Source: Colwellia sp. 75C3 (GTDB lineage Bacteria; Pseudomonadota; Gammaproteobacteria; Enterobacterales; Alteromonadaceae). From it: DNA of 64,000 nucleotides. The translations under genes and the position numbers were made by a program. The notes below the pieces were generated by a model. The model did no database searches, was not told where the DNA came from, and worked only from the letters and a program-made list of their open reading frames with translations. Each line of letters starts with the position of its first letter. Position 1 is the first letter of the stretch. Location: positions 62,001 through 126,000 of the forward strand of contig NZ_PJAU01000056.1 in NCBI RefSeq assembly GCF_002836255.1. The letters run 5' to 3'. Shown here one piece after another: positions 47,178 to 56,743 of the stretch.

Positions 47178-47396
47178 TTACTCGCATCCTTCAGAATTTG
47201 TTAATTTCTCTGGAAAAAATATATCTTCAATACGCTGGTTAAATTGGTTGGCTATATCAAACGCCAATTGCAAAGAAGGATCATGTTTTCCTCTTTCAAC
47301 AGCGTTTACAGCCTGTCGAGAAACCCCTATTTTATCTGCAAGAGCTTGTTGTGACCAATCTTGCTCCGCGCGTAATACCTTAATTCGATTATTCAT
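47178..47396 (-). CDS. Small XRE-family transcriptional regulator
   Basis: A 72-residue Cro/CI-type helix-turn-helix protein ('KIGVSRQAVNAVERGKHDPS'), with a short tail. Such small regulators are known next to membrane protein genes and regulate their own operon. Its start overlaps the membrane protein gene upstream by 8 bp, so the two are translationally coupled. Its likely operators are the TGACA/TGTCA palindromes at 47846-47913. Confidence 0.9.
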   Translation of the reverse strand: MNNRIKVLRAEQDWSQQALADKIGVSRQAVNAVERGKHDPSLQLAFDIANQFNQRIEDIFFPEKLTNSEGCE

Positions 47397-47784
47397 TGTC
47401 TTTCCAAATTAATAATTGCACTATCAAGCCATGACTACCAAATACAAAAGGGGTAACTAACGCTAACTCTACTTCAGGCATAGGGAACTTCATTGCCAAC
47501 ATGCCATAGATAAAAGACGAAACGCACAGAAAACCTAGCGTCCATAAAAAAGCCTCGCCGGTGAGTGCTTTCATGTATTCATCAAATGCTTTATATCGAG
47601 CTCTAAAGATGAAAAAAGCCCAGATTAACGGTAAACCTGGCATTAGAGTAACCACAACTTTTAGCCAAGTTGGCATGTCTAAGAGTTCTAAAGAAAATGT
47701 TTGCACCGCAATCAGGATGAGAAATAACACCATAGCTGTCATAAAAAGTTTTAGGAACAAAGGTTCTTGTTTAGTGCTTTCCAT
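47389..47784 (-). CDS. Four-segment membrane protein paired with the XRE regulator
   Basis: A 131-residue protein with hydrophobic segments at about 10-30, 38-58, 74-97 and 103-125 and a short charged loop ('RARYKAFDEYMKALTGEAF'). The pairing with a small XRE regulator is common in bacteria, where the membrane protein may control or respond to the regulator. Function unknown. First gene of the two-gene operon. Confidence 0.75.
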   Translation of the reverse strand: MESTKQEPLFLKLFMTAMVLFLILIAVQTFSLELLDMPTWLKVVVTLMPGLPLIWAFFIFRARYKAFDEYMKALTGEAFLWTLGFLCVSSFIYGMLAMKFPMPEVELALVTPFVFGSHGLIVQLLIWKDNE

Positions 47785-47845
47785 AATATTTACCTTAAAG
47801 TGTGTGCCCTTAATATTGATGGGGCAAGTACAAATGACTTACAAA

Positions 47846-47913
47846 CCTGACACTATGTCAGGCTACCATTACACATTGTCACCAAGTCATGACAATGTCA
47901 AGTAAGCCTGACA
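47846..47913 (-). promoter_or_regulatory. Cluster of palindromes, likely XRE operator
   Basis: Three inverted pairs of TGACA/TGTCA half-sites lie in 68 bp upstream of the membrane-XRE operon: CCTGACACTATGTCAGG (47846-47862), CATTGTCA...TGACAATG (47874-47897) and TGTCA...TGACA (47896-47913). Six half-sites suggest cooperative binding. The rest of the gap to 48304 shows no supported gene. Confidence 0.6.
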
Positions 47914-48304
47914 ATAAAATAATAGGTTCATGTTTTCCTTAAAGTGTGTAGTTAAGCAGCAATGTGAATGTCAAAAAGTGAGTCTCAAACTGATTTCATC
48001 AACGTCCACTAAGTAGAAGATGTTAATTTATCTTTCGACATGTTTAGGTCATCTAATGGGTATACTAATGAATTAAATATACACCAATATTTCAAAAACT
48101 TACTTCTGCCCTGTTTACTGACAAGTCCATAAACTTAAAGGTCCACTTTCGTATTTAAGTGAACATAAGGTTAGATGATTGTGAGAGAGAGTTTCATCGC
48201 TGTTGTGGCAGCAATAATCAAGGGTAAACCGCATATTTCAATGAACAATAGAAGCCATACTGAAACGGCCTCATTTTTATAAAAAAGGACGATAAATCAG
48301 CCAA

Positions 48305-49483
48305 TTAACTCTTCAACATAATATGTATTTTCACCTGAGGTAATTTCCATATTACATACACTGGGATTATGGTCAGCATCAACAAGGCCAATTGCTCAGC
48401 TTCATTTAGTGGTAACAATTGTAATAAGTAAACAATAACTGCCGCGCCGCTCATTTGCACAAAGCCTAACAGTGCTGACGCCGAACCCGCTTTTTCGCCA
48501 AAAGGCGCAAGCGCTTGTCCTGCACAAGCTCCCATCAACAATGAAAAACCCAGTGAACTAATCATTATTGGTAACATAAAGGCGATAGGAGTTTGCCAAG
48601 CCAACAAGGCTAACATTAACAAACCGGCACTAATCAATAAAACCATACCAAAACCTATCGTTACTCTTGCGCCAAACTTCACTAAGATTCTAGGCGCTAT
48701 AAAACATGCAACAATGTTAATCGCTGCATTTAAACTAAACCAATAAACAAAGCTCTGCTGGTCTAAACCTAACCGCACCATTAACCAAGCTGGAGAGCTA
48801 CTGACGTAAGCAATAATAATTGCCATGGCTAACATCACAAGTACTGCATTAAACAGGAATACCGGGTGTTTTATTACCGGTATAAAGTGCCCTAAGGTGA
48901 TAAGTTTTTTATGCTGCACTGTGTGCTCTGGTCTTGTTTCTTTAAGCATTAAAAACAAAATAAAACCTGCAAAAACAGCATATCCTGCCATAAATTCAAA
49001 GTTACTACGCCAGCCAAAATATTCAGTTAATACGTTACCTAACAAAGGTGCAAGCGCAGGAATACAACAAATAGCGCTATTTAAATAAGAGTACATAACG
49101 CCACTTTCAATCGCGTTGTATTTATCACGTACGCTGGCAAAGGCTGCAACGACTATCGCACAAGCCCCAAGGCCTTGTACTAAACGACTAAAAAGAAAAA
49201 ACGTTAGGCTGTCTGAATAAGCAGAAATAATAGAAGCTAAGCCATAAATAAGGATACCGCCTAACGCAATTGGTCGTCGACCATAGCGGTCAGCGAGTGG
49301 ACCACTTATTAGCTGGCCAAATCCCATACTTAAAATAAATATCGTTATGCTCCACTGAATTTGATTCATAGGAACAACAAATTCTGCAGCCATAACAGGT
49401 AAAGCGGGCAGAAAGATATCTATGGCTAATGGGCTAAAAATAACCATTAAAATCAGTAGTGGTAAAAGTTGTTTATTTGTCAT
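48305..49483 (-). CDS. Bcr/CflA-type MFS efflux transporter
   Basis: A 392-residue major facilitator protein with about twelve membrane segments. 'LSMGFGQLISGPLADRYGRRP' is the loop motif A of drug-efflux antiporters, and 'DIFLPALPVMA' the Bcr/CflA opening. It likely exports small drugs or metabolites with proton antiport; Bcr members export sulfonamide, bicyclomycin or other compounds. It lies between the XRE pair and pgi without any operator copy, so it may be unrelated to the nucleoside locus. Confidence 0.87.
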   Translation of the reverse strand: MTNKQLLPLLILMVIFSPLAIDIFLPALPVMAAEFVVPMNQIQWSITIFILSMGFGQLISGPLADRYGRRPIALGGILIYGLASIISAYSDSLTFFLFSRLVQGLGACAIVVAAFASVRDKYNAIESGVMYSYLNSAICCIPALAPLLGNVLTEYFGWRSNFEFMAGYAVFAGFILFLMLKETRPEHTVQHKKLITLGHFIPVIKHPVFLFNAVLVMLAMAIIIAYVSSSPAWLMVRLGLDQQSFVYWFSLNAAINIVACFIAPRILVKFGARVTIGFGMVLLISAGLLMLALLAWQTPIAFMLPIMISSLGFSLLMGACAGQALAPFGEKAGSASALLGFVQMSGAAVIVYLLQLLPLNEAEQLALLMLTIIPVYVIWKLPQVKIHIMLKS

Positions 49484-49602
49484 TTAAAGCCTCCATAATA
49501 ATGACTGCGTATTATAGGATATTGCGGTTATAAGCAGAAGAGAATTATCGTTAATTAAAAGAGTCAAAATTACCGATTCGATGATCTATCAGCGTAATAA
49601 AA

Positions 49603-49627
49603 TGCCGAGTAATAATATTACTCGGCA
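49603..49627 (-). terminator. Terminator after pgi
   Basis: A perfect 11-bp stem, TGCCGAGTAAT with ATTACTCGGCA, 3-nt loop; on the minus strand TTTTATTA follows. It lies 22 bp past the pgi stop codon. Confidence 0.88.
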
Positions 49628-49649
49628 GTTAAATAGCTCGTTAAAAGTA

Positions 49650-51293
49650 TTACTGATTTGCATACCTATATTGGGTAAGTAATAACTCAGTAGAGCTATC
49701 AGAAAGCTCTGTGTTTTCTGGTTGCTCAATACGGGCTAATATATCGTCGCCTAATATTTTACCTAGTTCGACTCCCCATTGGTCAAAAGAGTTTAAGTTC
49801 CAAATGACCCCTTGAACAAACACTTTATGCTCATACAAAGCAATCAGTGTCCCTAATTGATAGGGTGTTAGGCGGTTAAAAGTCAGCGTATTAGACGGTC
49901 GGTTACCCGGCATTTCCTTATGCTTAGCAATCACTTTAGCTAAGGCTCCATCCATACCTGATGCAACAAGCTCATCATAGGCTTGTTGATGCGTTTTCCC
50001 TTGCATTAAGGTCTTGCTTTGTGCGAAACAATTGGCCACTAACATATCTTGGTGACCATCCATATTATGATCAGCCACTAGCGGTTGAATAAAATCGACT
50101 GGGACTACTGAAGTGCCTTGATGTAATAACTGATGAAAAGCATGTTGACCATTAGTACCTTCAGCTCCCCAAATAACAGGGCCTGTTGTACTACTCACCA
50201 TTTCATTATTAAGCTGACAGCTTTTACCATTAGACTCCATGTCCATTTGTTGCACGTAAGCAGGAAAGCCTCGTAAATAATGGCTATAAGGTAATAACGC
50301 ATGAGTTTGACAACCAAAGAAATTATGGTTCCATACGCCTAACATACCCATTAATACCGGTAAGTTTTTCTCAAGTGGCGCCTCATTAAAATGATTATCA
50401 AGATCAGCTGCTCCCTTAAGTAATTCTGCAAAGCCTGCATTACCAATTGCCATCGCAATCGGCATGCCAATAGCGGACCATAAAGAATATCGACCACCGA
50501 CCCAATCCCACATAGGAAAAACATTATTACTGCTAATACCAAAGGTTACGGCTTTACTCACATTAGAGGAGATGGCAATAAAGTGACAACTTAACTGCTC
50601 AAAAGTAACACCAAAATCATAGAACCATTGCCGGGTCGATTCAGCATTAGTTAATGTCTCCTGAGTATTAAATGACTTGGAGGCAATCAACACCAAAGTC
50701 GTCTCAGGATTTAACTTAGTTAATACATCATGAAGATGGTTACCGTCAATATTGGCAACAAAGTGTTGCTTAGGTCCACCTTGAACATAAGGTTTTAAAG
50801 AGGTCGTCACTATTTTTGGCCCTAAAAAAGAACCACCAATACCTAAATTCAAAACATCCGTGATGCATTTCCCACTATAACCAAGCCATTCTTTATTACG
50901 TACTTGGTTTACTACGGTTTCTACCTTAAGTCGCACGGCTTTGATTTGAGGCACTATATCAACACCATCAACAAACACTGGCTTGTTATCTTGTTGTCGT
51001 AAAGCTGTATGCAATACCGATCTATTTTCAGTATTGTTAATCGCTGCGCCAGCAAACATCGCATCACGTTTTTGTGTCAGTTGCGCCGACTCAGCTAACG
51101 CCATTAATAAGGCGCGGGTTTTTAACGTGATTCGGTTTTTTGAATAATCAAGATTTAATCCACATGCGCTCACTGATAAATTTTCAGCTCGTTGAGAGTC
51201 ACAGGCAAAAAGATCACGTAAATGACTATTTTCAATCTCACTCAAGTGCTGCTGAAGTTCACGCCAGTTATCATTAAAGGTATCTAATCGCAT
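49650..51293 (-). CDS. pgi: Glucose-6-phosphate isomerase
   Basis: A 547-residue glycolytic enzyme (E. coli 549) that interconverts glucose-6- and fructose-6-phosphate. 'VLNLGIGGSFLGPKIV' (phosphate site), 'DWVGGRYSLWSAIGMPIA' and 'GPVIWGAEGTNGQHAFHQLL' are the family blocks. It is 21 bp after tal, so the two are cotranscribed. Confidence 0.97.
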   Translation of the reverse strand: MRLDTFNDNWRELQQHLSEIENSHLRDLFACDSQRAENLSVSACGLNLDYSKNRITLKTRALLMALAESAQLTQKRDAMFAGAAINNTENRSVLHTALRQQDNKPVFVDGVDIVPQIKAVRLKVETVVNQVRNKEWLGYSGKCITDVLNLGIGGSFLGPKIVTTSLKPYVQGGPKQHFVANIDGNHLHDVLTKLNPETTLVLIASKSFNTQETLTNAESTRQWFYDFGVTFEQLSCHFIAISSNVSKAVTFGISSNNVFPMWDWVGGRYSLWSAIGMPIAMAIGNAGFAELLKGAADLDNHFNEAPLEKNLPVLMGMLGVWNHNFFGCQTHALLPYSHYLRGFPAYVQQMDMESNGKSCQLNNEMVSSTTGPVIWGAEGTNGQHAFHQLLHQGTSVVPVDFIQPLVADHNMDGHQDMLVANCFAQSKTLMQGKTHQQAYDELVASGMDGALAKVIAKHKEMPGNRPSNTLTFNRLTPYQLGTLIALYEHKVFVQGVIWNLNSFDQWGVELGKILGDDILARIEQPENTELSDSSTELLLTQYRYANQ

Positions 51294-51314
51294 TAAAAAT
51301 ATCCTTACGTTATT

Positions 51315-52286
51315 TTAGAATAACTGGCTTAGTTGTACTTCAAGCTTGCACTGATCGATGGCAAAGTTACGAATACCTTCCGCTAGTTTCTCTGTTGCCA
51401 TAGCGTCTTGGTTCATTTCCCAACGAAATTGAGCTTCGGTTAAGGTCGCTGGTTGGTCTTGTAAACTGGTTGCCGCTGTTAATTTTTGTTTTATCACTTC
51501 GTGATTTACAGCCAACTCAGCCATTAAGGGTGGACTGATGGTTAAACGGTCACAGCCAGCAAGTGCAATTATTTCATCAACATTACGAAAGCTTGCTCCC
51601 ATGACAACGGTGTTATAGCTATGCTGTTTGTAATAGTTATAAATTTCAGTGACTGAAATCACTCCGGGATCTTCACTCGCTAGATAACTTTCACGCCCAG
51701 TATCTTTTTTATACCAATCTAGAATACGACCAACAAAAGGTGAAATCAGATATACCTTGGCTTCTGCACACGCTTTTGCCTGCGAAAAACTAAATAACAG
51801 CGTTAAATTACATTGAATGCCTTCTTGTTCAAGTTGTTTGGCTGCTTGAATACCTTCCCACGTTGACGCCAATTTAATCAAGATACGTTCTTTGTCTATA
51901 TTCGCTTCTTTATACATAGCGATGAGTTGGCGAGCTTTAACAATGCTGGCTTCTTTATCAAAAGATAAACGGGCATCTACTTCCGTAGAAATACGGCCAG
52001 GTACAATCGCTAATATTTCTAAACCAATTAATACCGATAATTTATCCGCCGCAAGACTCACTTGCACAGTCTTATCACTTGTTTGACTTTTAGCCCAATT
52101 AACTGCCTGTGTTAACAAAGCTTGATAAGCAGGAATGGCCGCCGCTTTTAGTAATAATGACGGGTTAGTTGTAGCGTCCATCGGCGAAAACTGCGCTATC
52201 GCTTCAATATCGCCGGTATCAGCAACGACCGTTGTCATTGTTTTTAATTGTTCAAGTTGAGAAAATTGAGAAATATGTGCTTGCAT
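51315..52286 (-). CDS. tal: Transaldolase
   Basis: A 323-residue enzyme (E. coli TalB 317) of the non-oxidative pentose phosphate path. '[13 protein letters not shown]' and '[19 protein letters not shown]' with the Schiff-base lysine are clear. It transfers dihydroxyacetone units to recycle sedoheptulose-7-phosphate, made from ribose-5-phosphate. It lies 80 bp downstream of nupC and 21 bp upstream of pgi, so nupC-tal-pgi may form one transcript, a link of nucleoside import to pentose metabolism. Confidence 0.96.
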   Translation of the reverse strand: MQAHISQFSQLEQLKTMTTVVADTGDIEAIAQFSPMDATTNPSLLLKAAAIPAYQALLTQAVNWAKSQTSDKTVQVSLAADKLSVLIGLEILAIVPGRISTEVDARLSFDKEASIVKARQLIAMYKEANIDKERILIKLASTWEGIQAAKQLEQEGIQCNLTLLFSFSQAKACAEAKVYLISPFVGRILDWYKKDTGRESYLASEDPGVISVTEIYNYYKQHSYNTVVMGASFRNVDEIIALAGCDRLTISPPLMAELAVNHEVIKQKLTAATSLQDQPATLTEAQFRWEMNQDAMATEKLAEGIRNFAIDQCKLEVQLSQLF

Positions 52287-52366
52287 GATAATTCCTGTTA
52301 GAAAGTTTTGTATGTTTAGTTAGGTTAAATTCGTTTGCTTTAATCTGCTTGGTATAAGACAAGCTA

Positions 52367-53587
52367 TTAGATAAAAATACCCGCGATAGTCGCACTCATT
52401 AAATTAGCCATAGCACCTGCTAATACAGCCTTCATGCCTAGTTTGGCAATATCATGGCGACGGCAAGGTGCCATATTACCCATACCGCCTAATAAAATAG
52501 CGACCGAAGAGAGGTTGGCAAAACCACAAAGGGCAAAAGTAATAATCGCCTGAGTTCTGGTACTTAACTGATCAGCCACGGTGATAAAATCTAAATACGC
52601 GACAAACTCGTTGATAACAATTTTTTGTCCTAAGAAGCTACCTGCCATGTTCGCTTCATGCCAAGGAATGCCAATAAGGTAGGCAACAGGCTGAAAAACA
52701 TAGCCTAAAATGAGTTGTAAACTTAAGTTTTCAAAGCCAAATAATTCGCCAAAACCACCTAATAAACCATTTACCATTGCTAATAAAGCAACAAATGCTA
52801 ATAACATGGCACCAACATTAAGCGCTAACATCATGCCATTTGATGCGCCTGTCGCTGCAGCATCAATCACATTAACAGCCTCTTTAGCATCGGTTTTTAA
52901 ATTAGCTAAATCATCATTGGGTTGCTCTGTTTCAGGCACTAACATTTTCGCCATCAACAAACCGCCGGGTGCTGCCATAAAACTAGCGGCAATTAAATAT
53001 TTTAAATCAATGCCAATTCCAGCATACCCCGCTACAACAGAGCCAGCGACTGAAGCCAAGCCACCGACCATCACAGCAAACAGTTCAGAACGTGTCATTT
53101 TAGGAAGAAAAGGCTTAACCACTAAGGGCGCTTCGGTTTGACCAACAAAAATATTGGCAGTAGCAGACATAGACTCTGCTTGACTGGTTTTTAGTAGTTT
53201 CTGTAAACCACCGCCAATAAACTTAATCACCAGTTCCATCACACCAATGTAATAGAGTACGGCGATCAAGGATGAGAAGAATACAATTACAGGTAAAACG
53301 TGAAAGGCAAACATAAAACCCAAACTTTTCTGCCCTATTTGTTCTCCAAAGATAAAGATAATACCGGCATTGGCATAACCAATAACACTCGATACACCAT
53401 TGGTAACTCCGAGCAAAATATCTTTGCCTGCGGGCATATAGAGTACAAAAGCGCCGAGAGATATTTGTAACGCTAGTGCACCAATAATCGTACGCCAATT
53501 AATACTTTTTCTATTTGAGGAGGCTAAATATGCAATACCTAAGAGGAGAAAAATCCCCAAGATGCTACGTAAAATATTGGTATCCAT
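52367..53587 (-). CDS. NupC-type concentrative nucleoside transporter
   Basis: A 406-residue CNT-family transporter that imports nucleosides with H+ or Na+ symport. '[16 protein letters not shown]' is the substrate-site motif. About eight membrane segments, with '[18 protein letters not shown]' near the end. First gene of a likely nupC-tal-pgi operon, 92 bp after an operator copy at 53679. Which nucleosides it carries is not clear from sequence. Confidence 0.92.
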   Translation of the reverse strand: MDTNILRSILGIFLLLGIAYLASSNRKSINWRTIIGALALQISLGAFVLYMPAGKDILLGVTNGVSSVIGYANAGIIFIFGEQIGQKSLGFMFAFHVLPVIVFFSSLIAVLYYIGVMELVIKFIGGGLQKLLKTSQAESMSATANIFVGQTEAPLVVKPFLPKMTRSELFAVMVGGLASVAGSVVAGYAGIGIDLKYLIAASFMAAPGGLLMAKMLVPETEQPNDDLANLKTDAKEAVNVIDAAATGASNGMMLALNVGAMLLAFVALLAMVNGLLGGFGELFGFENLSLQLILGYVFQPVAYLIGIPWHEANMAGSFLGQKIVINEFVAYLDFITVADQLSTRTQAIITFALCGFANLSSVAILLGGMGNMAPCRRHDIAKLGMKAVLAGAMANLMSATIAGIFI

Positions 53588-53678
53588 ATTATTCCTTGTT
53601 ATTTCTTATGACATTGGTACTAGAGAAAGTACCCTTGTATGAAGAATTTATTATTGAGTGTTAACCCTAACCAAAAAC

Positions 53679-53694
53679 CTGACTAGGTAGTCAG
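53679..53694 (-). promoter_or_regulatory. Palindromic operator copy 4 (nupC upstream)
   Basis: CTGACTAGGTAGTCAG, perfect palindrome, core TGAC-N6-GTCA. It is flanked by A5 on the left and T5 on the right, so the whole stretch 53674-53700 also looks like a terminator. But both neighbours are divergent, so termination of either is not needed here; the operator reading fits better. It lies 92 bp before nupC. Confidence 0.65.
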
Positions 53695-54041
53695 GTTTTT
53701 AATTTAAACTAAGAAACTAGCTAGGTCAATAGGATATTTTTGAATAAAATGTCAATGTCATGACCTGTACGTGTCACATATAATTTATTAACGTATTTAT
53801 CCTAGATTTCTTCACCATCAGCTTAAACCTCATTAACATTGACGTTCAGCCTGCTTAGCACAACAAAATTACGCGTTAATAAATAACTTTCTTGCGCTGT
53901 CTAATACTCCTAATTCATCAACCAATAAATTCAGCGTTATTGTGGGGGTTTATGAGCGTGCATACTTAAAGCGTTTCGAAACAAGCTTTAATGCCAAATT
54001 AACCGGTTAAAATACTAATAATATTTATTTATTGAAATATA

Positions 54042-54057
54042 TTGACCACATGGTCAA
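54042..54057 (+). promoter_or_regulatory. Palindromic operator copy 5 (upstream of nuclease-phosphatase fusion)
   Basis: TTGACCACATGGTCAA, near-perfect palindrome, the strongest copy of the set. It lies 117 bp before the ATG at 54174. The other parts of 53588-54173 show no gene. Confidence 0.75.
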
Positions 54058-54173
54058 GTTACTTTACATTCTTAATGCAACCTGACAGTAGTGACAAGTT
54101 AATTACTAAAAATAAACTGACCTCTTTTTGTAGGGAATGTTTACTCAGAACTTTATGATTAGGCTCTCAAAAC

Positions 54174-56663
54174 ATGATATTTCGAACTGATTTTTTACCT
54201 AGAAAAATAGAAAAAGAATTCACACATCCAGCCATGGCAATAAGGGTGTTAATAACCCTAATGGCCACTTTATTACTCAATCCTGTAATTCATGCTGAAA
54301 CACTCGAAAATAATGACACTAACATCAAGGTGGCAACTTTTAATGTCAGTATGGATGCAACAAACTATTTGCCTAAAGATGAAATAGGCACAGGTATCGA
54401 GTTGATTAATGCACTTAATAATAATAATCAACAAATCAAGAATATTGCAGAAATCATTCAACGCTCTCGTCCTGACATCATATTACTCAATGAATTTGAC
54501 TATATTGCGAACCCCAAACAAGGTGTTGAACTTTTTTTGAAAGAATACTTAGGGAAAGCTCAACAAGGAAGCCAAGCCATTGATTACCCTTATTATTACT
54601 ACGCCCCAGTAAATACAGGGCTTAACACGCCATTTGATTTAGATAATAACGGTGAAAAAACAAATAACCTTGGCGATGCTCAAGGCTTTGGCCACTTCCC
54701 TGGGCATTTTGGCATGGTGTTGTTGTCTAAATATCCAATAGACAAACGAGCAATTAGAACCTTCCAAAAATTCCTGTGGAAAGATATGCCCAATGCCATT
54801 GTGCCTATAGATCCGAACACTAACGAACCTTGGTATAACAGCCAAGAATCGCAAATACTGCGCTTATCTTCAAAATCTCACTGGGATATTCCTGTCAATG
54901 TGCAAGGAAAAATTGTTCACATATTGGCAAGCCATCCAACGCCCCCTGTATTTGATGGCAAGGAAGACCGTAATGGCGCGAGAAACCACGATGAAATTCG
55001 CTTCTGGCAAGATTATATTACCCCGAACAAAGGCAACTATATTTACGATGATGAAGGTCTCAAAGGAGGTATGAAAATTGATAGCCGCTTCGTCATTTTA
55101 GGGGATCAAAATGCCTCTAAAGATGAAGGTTCCGCACGTAAAGAAGGCATAGCAAACTTACTCGCTAGCCCTTTAACAAATAATGATATAACGCCTGTTA
55201 GCATTGGAGGAATGAACAATAGCGACAGCCCTTTTGCTGCCAACCATACTGCTGGTTGGGGTATGCGAGCAGATTATGTTTTACCTTCTCGAGCAGGTTT
55301 AAAGCTACAAAAAAATGGTGTGTTTTGGCCAAAGAAAACCTCCCCTCTTTATCGTTTGATTGATCGCCGTTCAGCTTCATCAGACCACCGTTTAGTCTGG
55401 GCTGACTTAACCCTAACAACGAAAGAAAAAGTCGCAAAAAATATTATCATGGTTATTGGTGATGGAATGGGACCTGCCTATACCACTGGTTACCGTTATT
55501 TTATCGATGATAAAAGTACGCCTCTGGTAGAAACAACTGTATTTGATGATTTATTAGCCGGCATGGTTAGTACTTATCCAGTAAACACTCAAGGTTATGT
55601 AACTGACTCTGCTGCCGCAGCCACTGCGCTATCTACCGGACATAAAACTTATAATGGTGCTATCGGTGTTGATACAGATAAGAAACCTTTATTAACCCTA
55701 ATGGAATTAGCTAAACAATTAGGTAAAAAAACGGGATTAGTAGTCACCTCACAAATTAACCATGCGACCCCTGCCGCTTATTTTTCTCACAATGAAAGTC
55801 GTAAAAATTACAATGAAATTGCTGACAGTTACTTTGATAAGCGGATAAATGGTCATTTTAAAGCCGACATTATGTTAGGCGGCGGAACAAAATATTTTAA
55901 TCGCCAAGATAGAAACTTAGTCGCCGAATTTAAGAATGCTGGATTTCAATATATTGATGATTTTTCACAACTTGCTTCACTCAATAAACAACAAGCGGTA
56001 TTAGGTTTGTTTGCAGAAGTGGGCCTGCCTTGGACGCTCGATAATAAAAATAATAATCATCTATTAACGATGACCACAAGTGCGGTACAACAGCTAGAAA
56101 ACGTTGATGGTTATGTATTACTTGTAGAAGCAAGTCAAATAGATTGGGCTGGCCATAGCAATGACATCGCTGCCGCTATGGGGGAAATGTCGGATTTAGC
56201 ACAAACCTTAACTTGGCTAAAAAATTATGTAGAAAATAGCGAAGATACTTTATTAGTTGCCACAGCAGATCATAGCACTGGCGGTTTAACGCTTGGCGCT
56301 AAAGGTGATTATCGTTGGCAGCCTGAGTATTTGAAAAATTTAACTCTGTCCCCGCAAAGCATTGCTGAAAAATTAGCACAAGATAAAGAGGTTATCACGG
56401 CACAAAAACTATCAGATTTACTTGGTTTTACTGTATCTGTGCAAGAAGCCAATTTATTTGTTAATCGAAAAAGTGAAAAGTTAATTTATCAGCAAATAAA
56501 ACACTTAATCGATAAAAAAACTAATACTGGCTGGACCTCAAGCGGTCATACAGGCATCGATGTACAAGTGTTTTCTGCTGGCACTGGCGCTAACGACTTT
56601 ACGCTACATCAAACCAATACGGACATAGCGAACAAGCTATTTACTGTACTGAAATCAAATTAA
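54174..56663 (+). CDS. Exported endonuclease/exonuclease/phosphatase fused to alkaline phosphatase
   Basis: An 829-residue fusion of two enzymes. A signal peptide lies at about residues 21-42 ('MAIRVLITLMATLLL'); the ATG at 54234 would start it directly, so the true start may be there. Residues about 50-410 are an EEP-type phosphodiesterase ('VATFNVSMD', 'IILLNEFDY', 'LGDQNASKDEG', 'SSDHRLVWADL'). Residues about 420-829 are PhoA-type alkaline phosphatase: 'VIGDGMG', the nucleophile in 'TDSAAAATALSTGHKTYNG', 'EASQIDWAGHSND' and 'TADHSTGG'. One polypeptide could cut nucleotides or DNA and remove phosphate to yield nucleosides. The fusion is real, as the frame is unbroken. An operator copy is upstream. 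Confidence 0.87.
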   Translation: MIFRTDFLPRKIEKEFTHPAMAIRVLITLMATLLLNPVIHAETLENNDTNIKVATFNVSMDATNYLPKDEIGTGIELINALNNNNQQIKNIAEIIQRSRPDIILLNEFDYIANPKQGVELFLKEYLGKAQQGSQAIDYPYYYYAPVNTGLNTPFDLDNNGEKTNNLGDAQGFGHFPGHFGMVLLSKYPIDKRAIRTFQKFLWKDMPNAIVPIDPNTNEPWYNSQESQILRLSSKSHWDIPVNVQGKIVHILASHPTPPVFDGKEDRNGARNHDEIRFWQDYITPNKGNYIYDDEGLKGGMKIDSRFVILGDQNASKDEGSARKEGIANLLASPLTNNDITPVSIGGMNNSDSPFAANHTAGWGMRADYVLPSRAGLKLQKNGVFWPKKTSPLYRLIDRRSASSDHRLVWADLTLTTKEKVAKNIIMVIGDGMGPAYTTGYRYFIDDKSTPLVETTVFDDLLAGMVSTYPVNTQGYVTDSAAAATALSTGHKTYNGAIGVDTDKKPLLTLMELAKQLGKKTGLVVTSQINHATPAAYFSHNESRKNYNEIADSYFDKRINGHFKADIMLGGGTKYFNRQDRNLVAEFKNAGFQYIDDFSQLASLNKQQAVLGLFAEVGLPWTLDNKNNNHLLTMTTSAVQQLENVDGYVLLVEASQIDWAGHSNDIAAAMGEMSDLAQTLTWLKNYVENSEDTLLVATADHSTGGLTLGAKGDYRWQPEYLKNLTLSPQSIAEKLAQDKEVITAQKLSDLLGFTVSVQEANLFVNRKSEKLIYQQIKHLIDKKTNTGWTSSGHTGIDVQVFSAGTGANDFTLHQTNTDIANKLFTVLKSN

Positions 56664-56743
56664 CTAATACCCGTTAATACATACATCAACAAATACTAAC
56701 TAAAAGACTCAATACCATTGAGCAAACAACCCAAAGGAAAATT

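Noticed and set aside
48175-48282. 35-codon frame with AAGG in front of its ATG
   Set aside because: Too short and of no known family; in an otherwise empty gap it may be chance.
53674-53700. Hairpin with A and T runs read as a terminator
   Set aside because: Both adjacent genes point away from it, so it has nothing to terminate; the sequence fits the operator family in spacing and bases.
53758-53774. TGACCTGTACGTGTCA as an eighth operator
   Set aside because: The half-sites are separated by eight bases rather than six.
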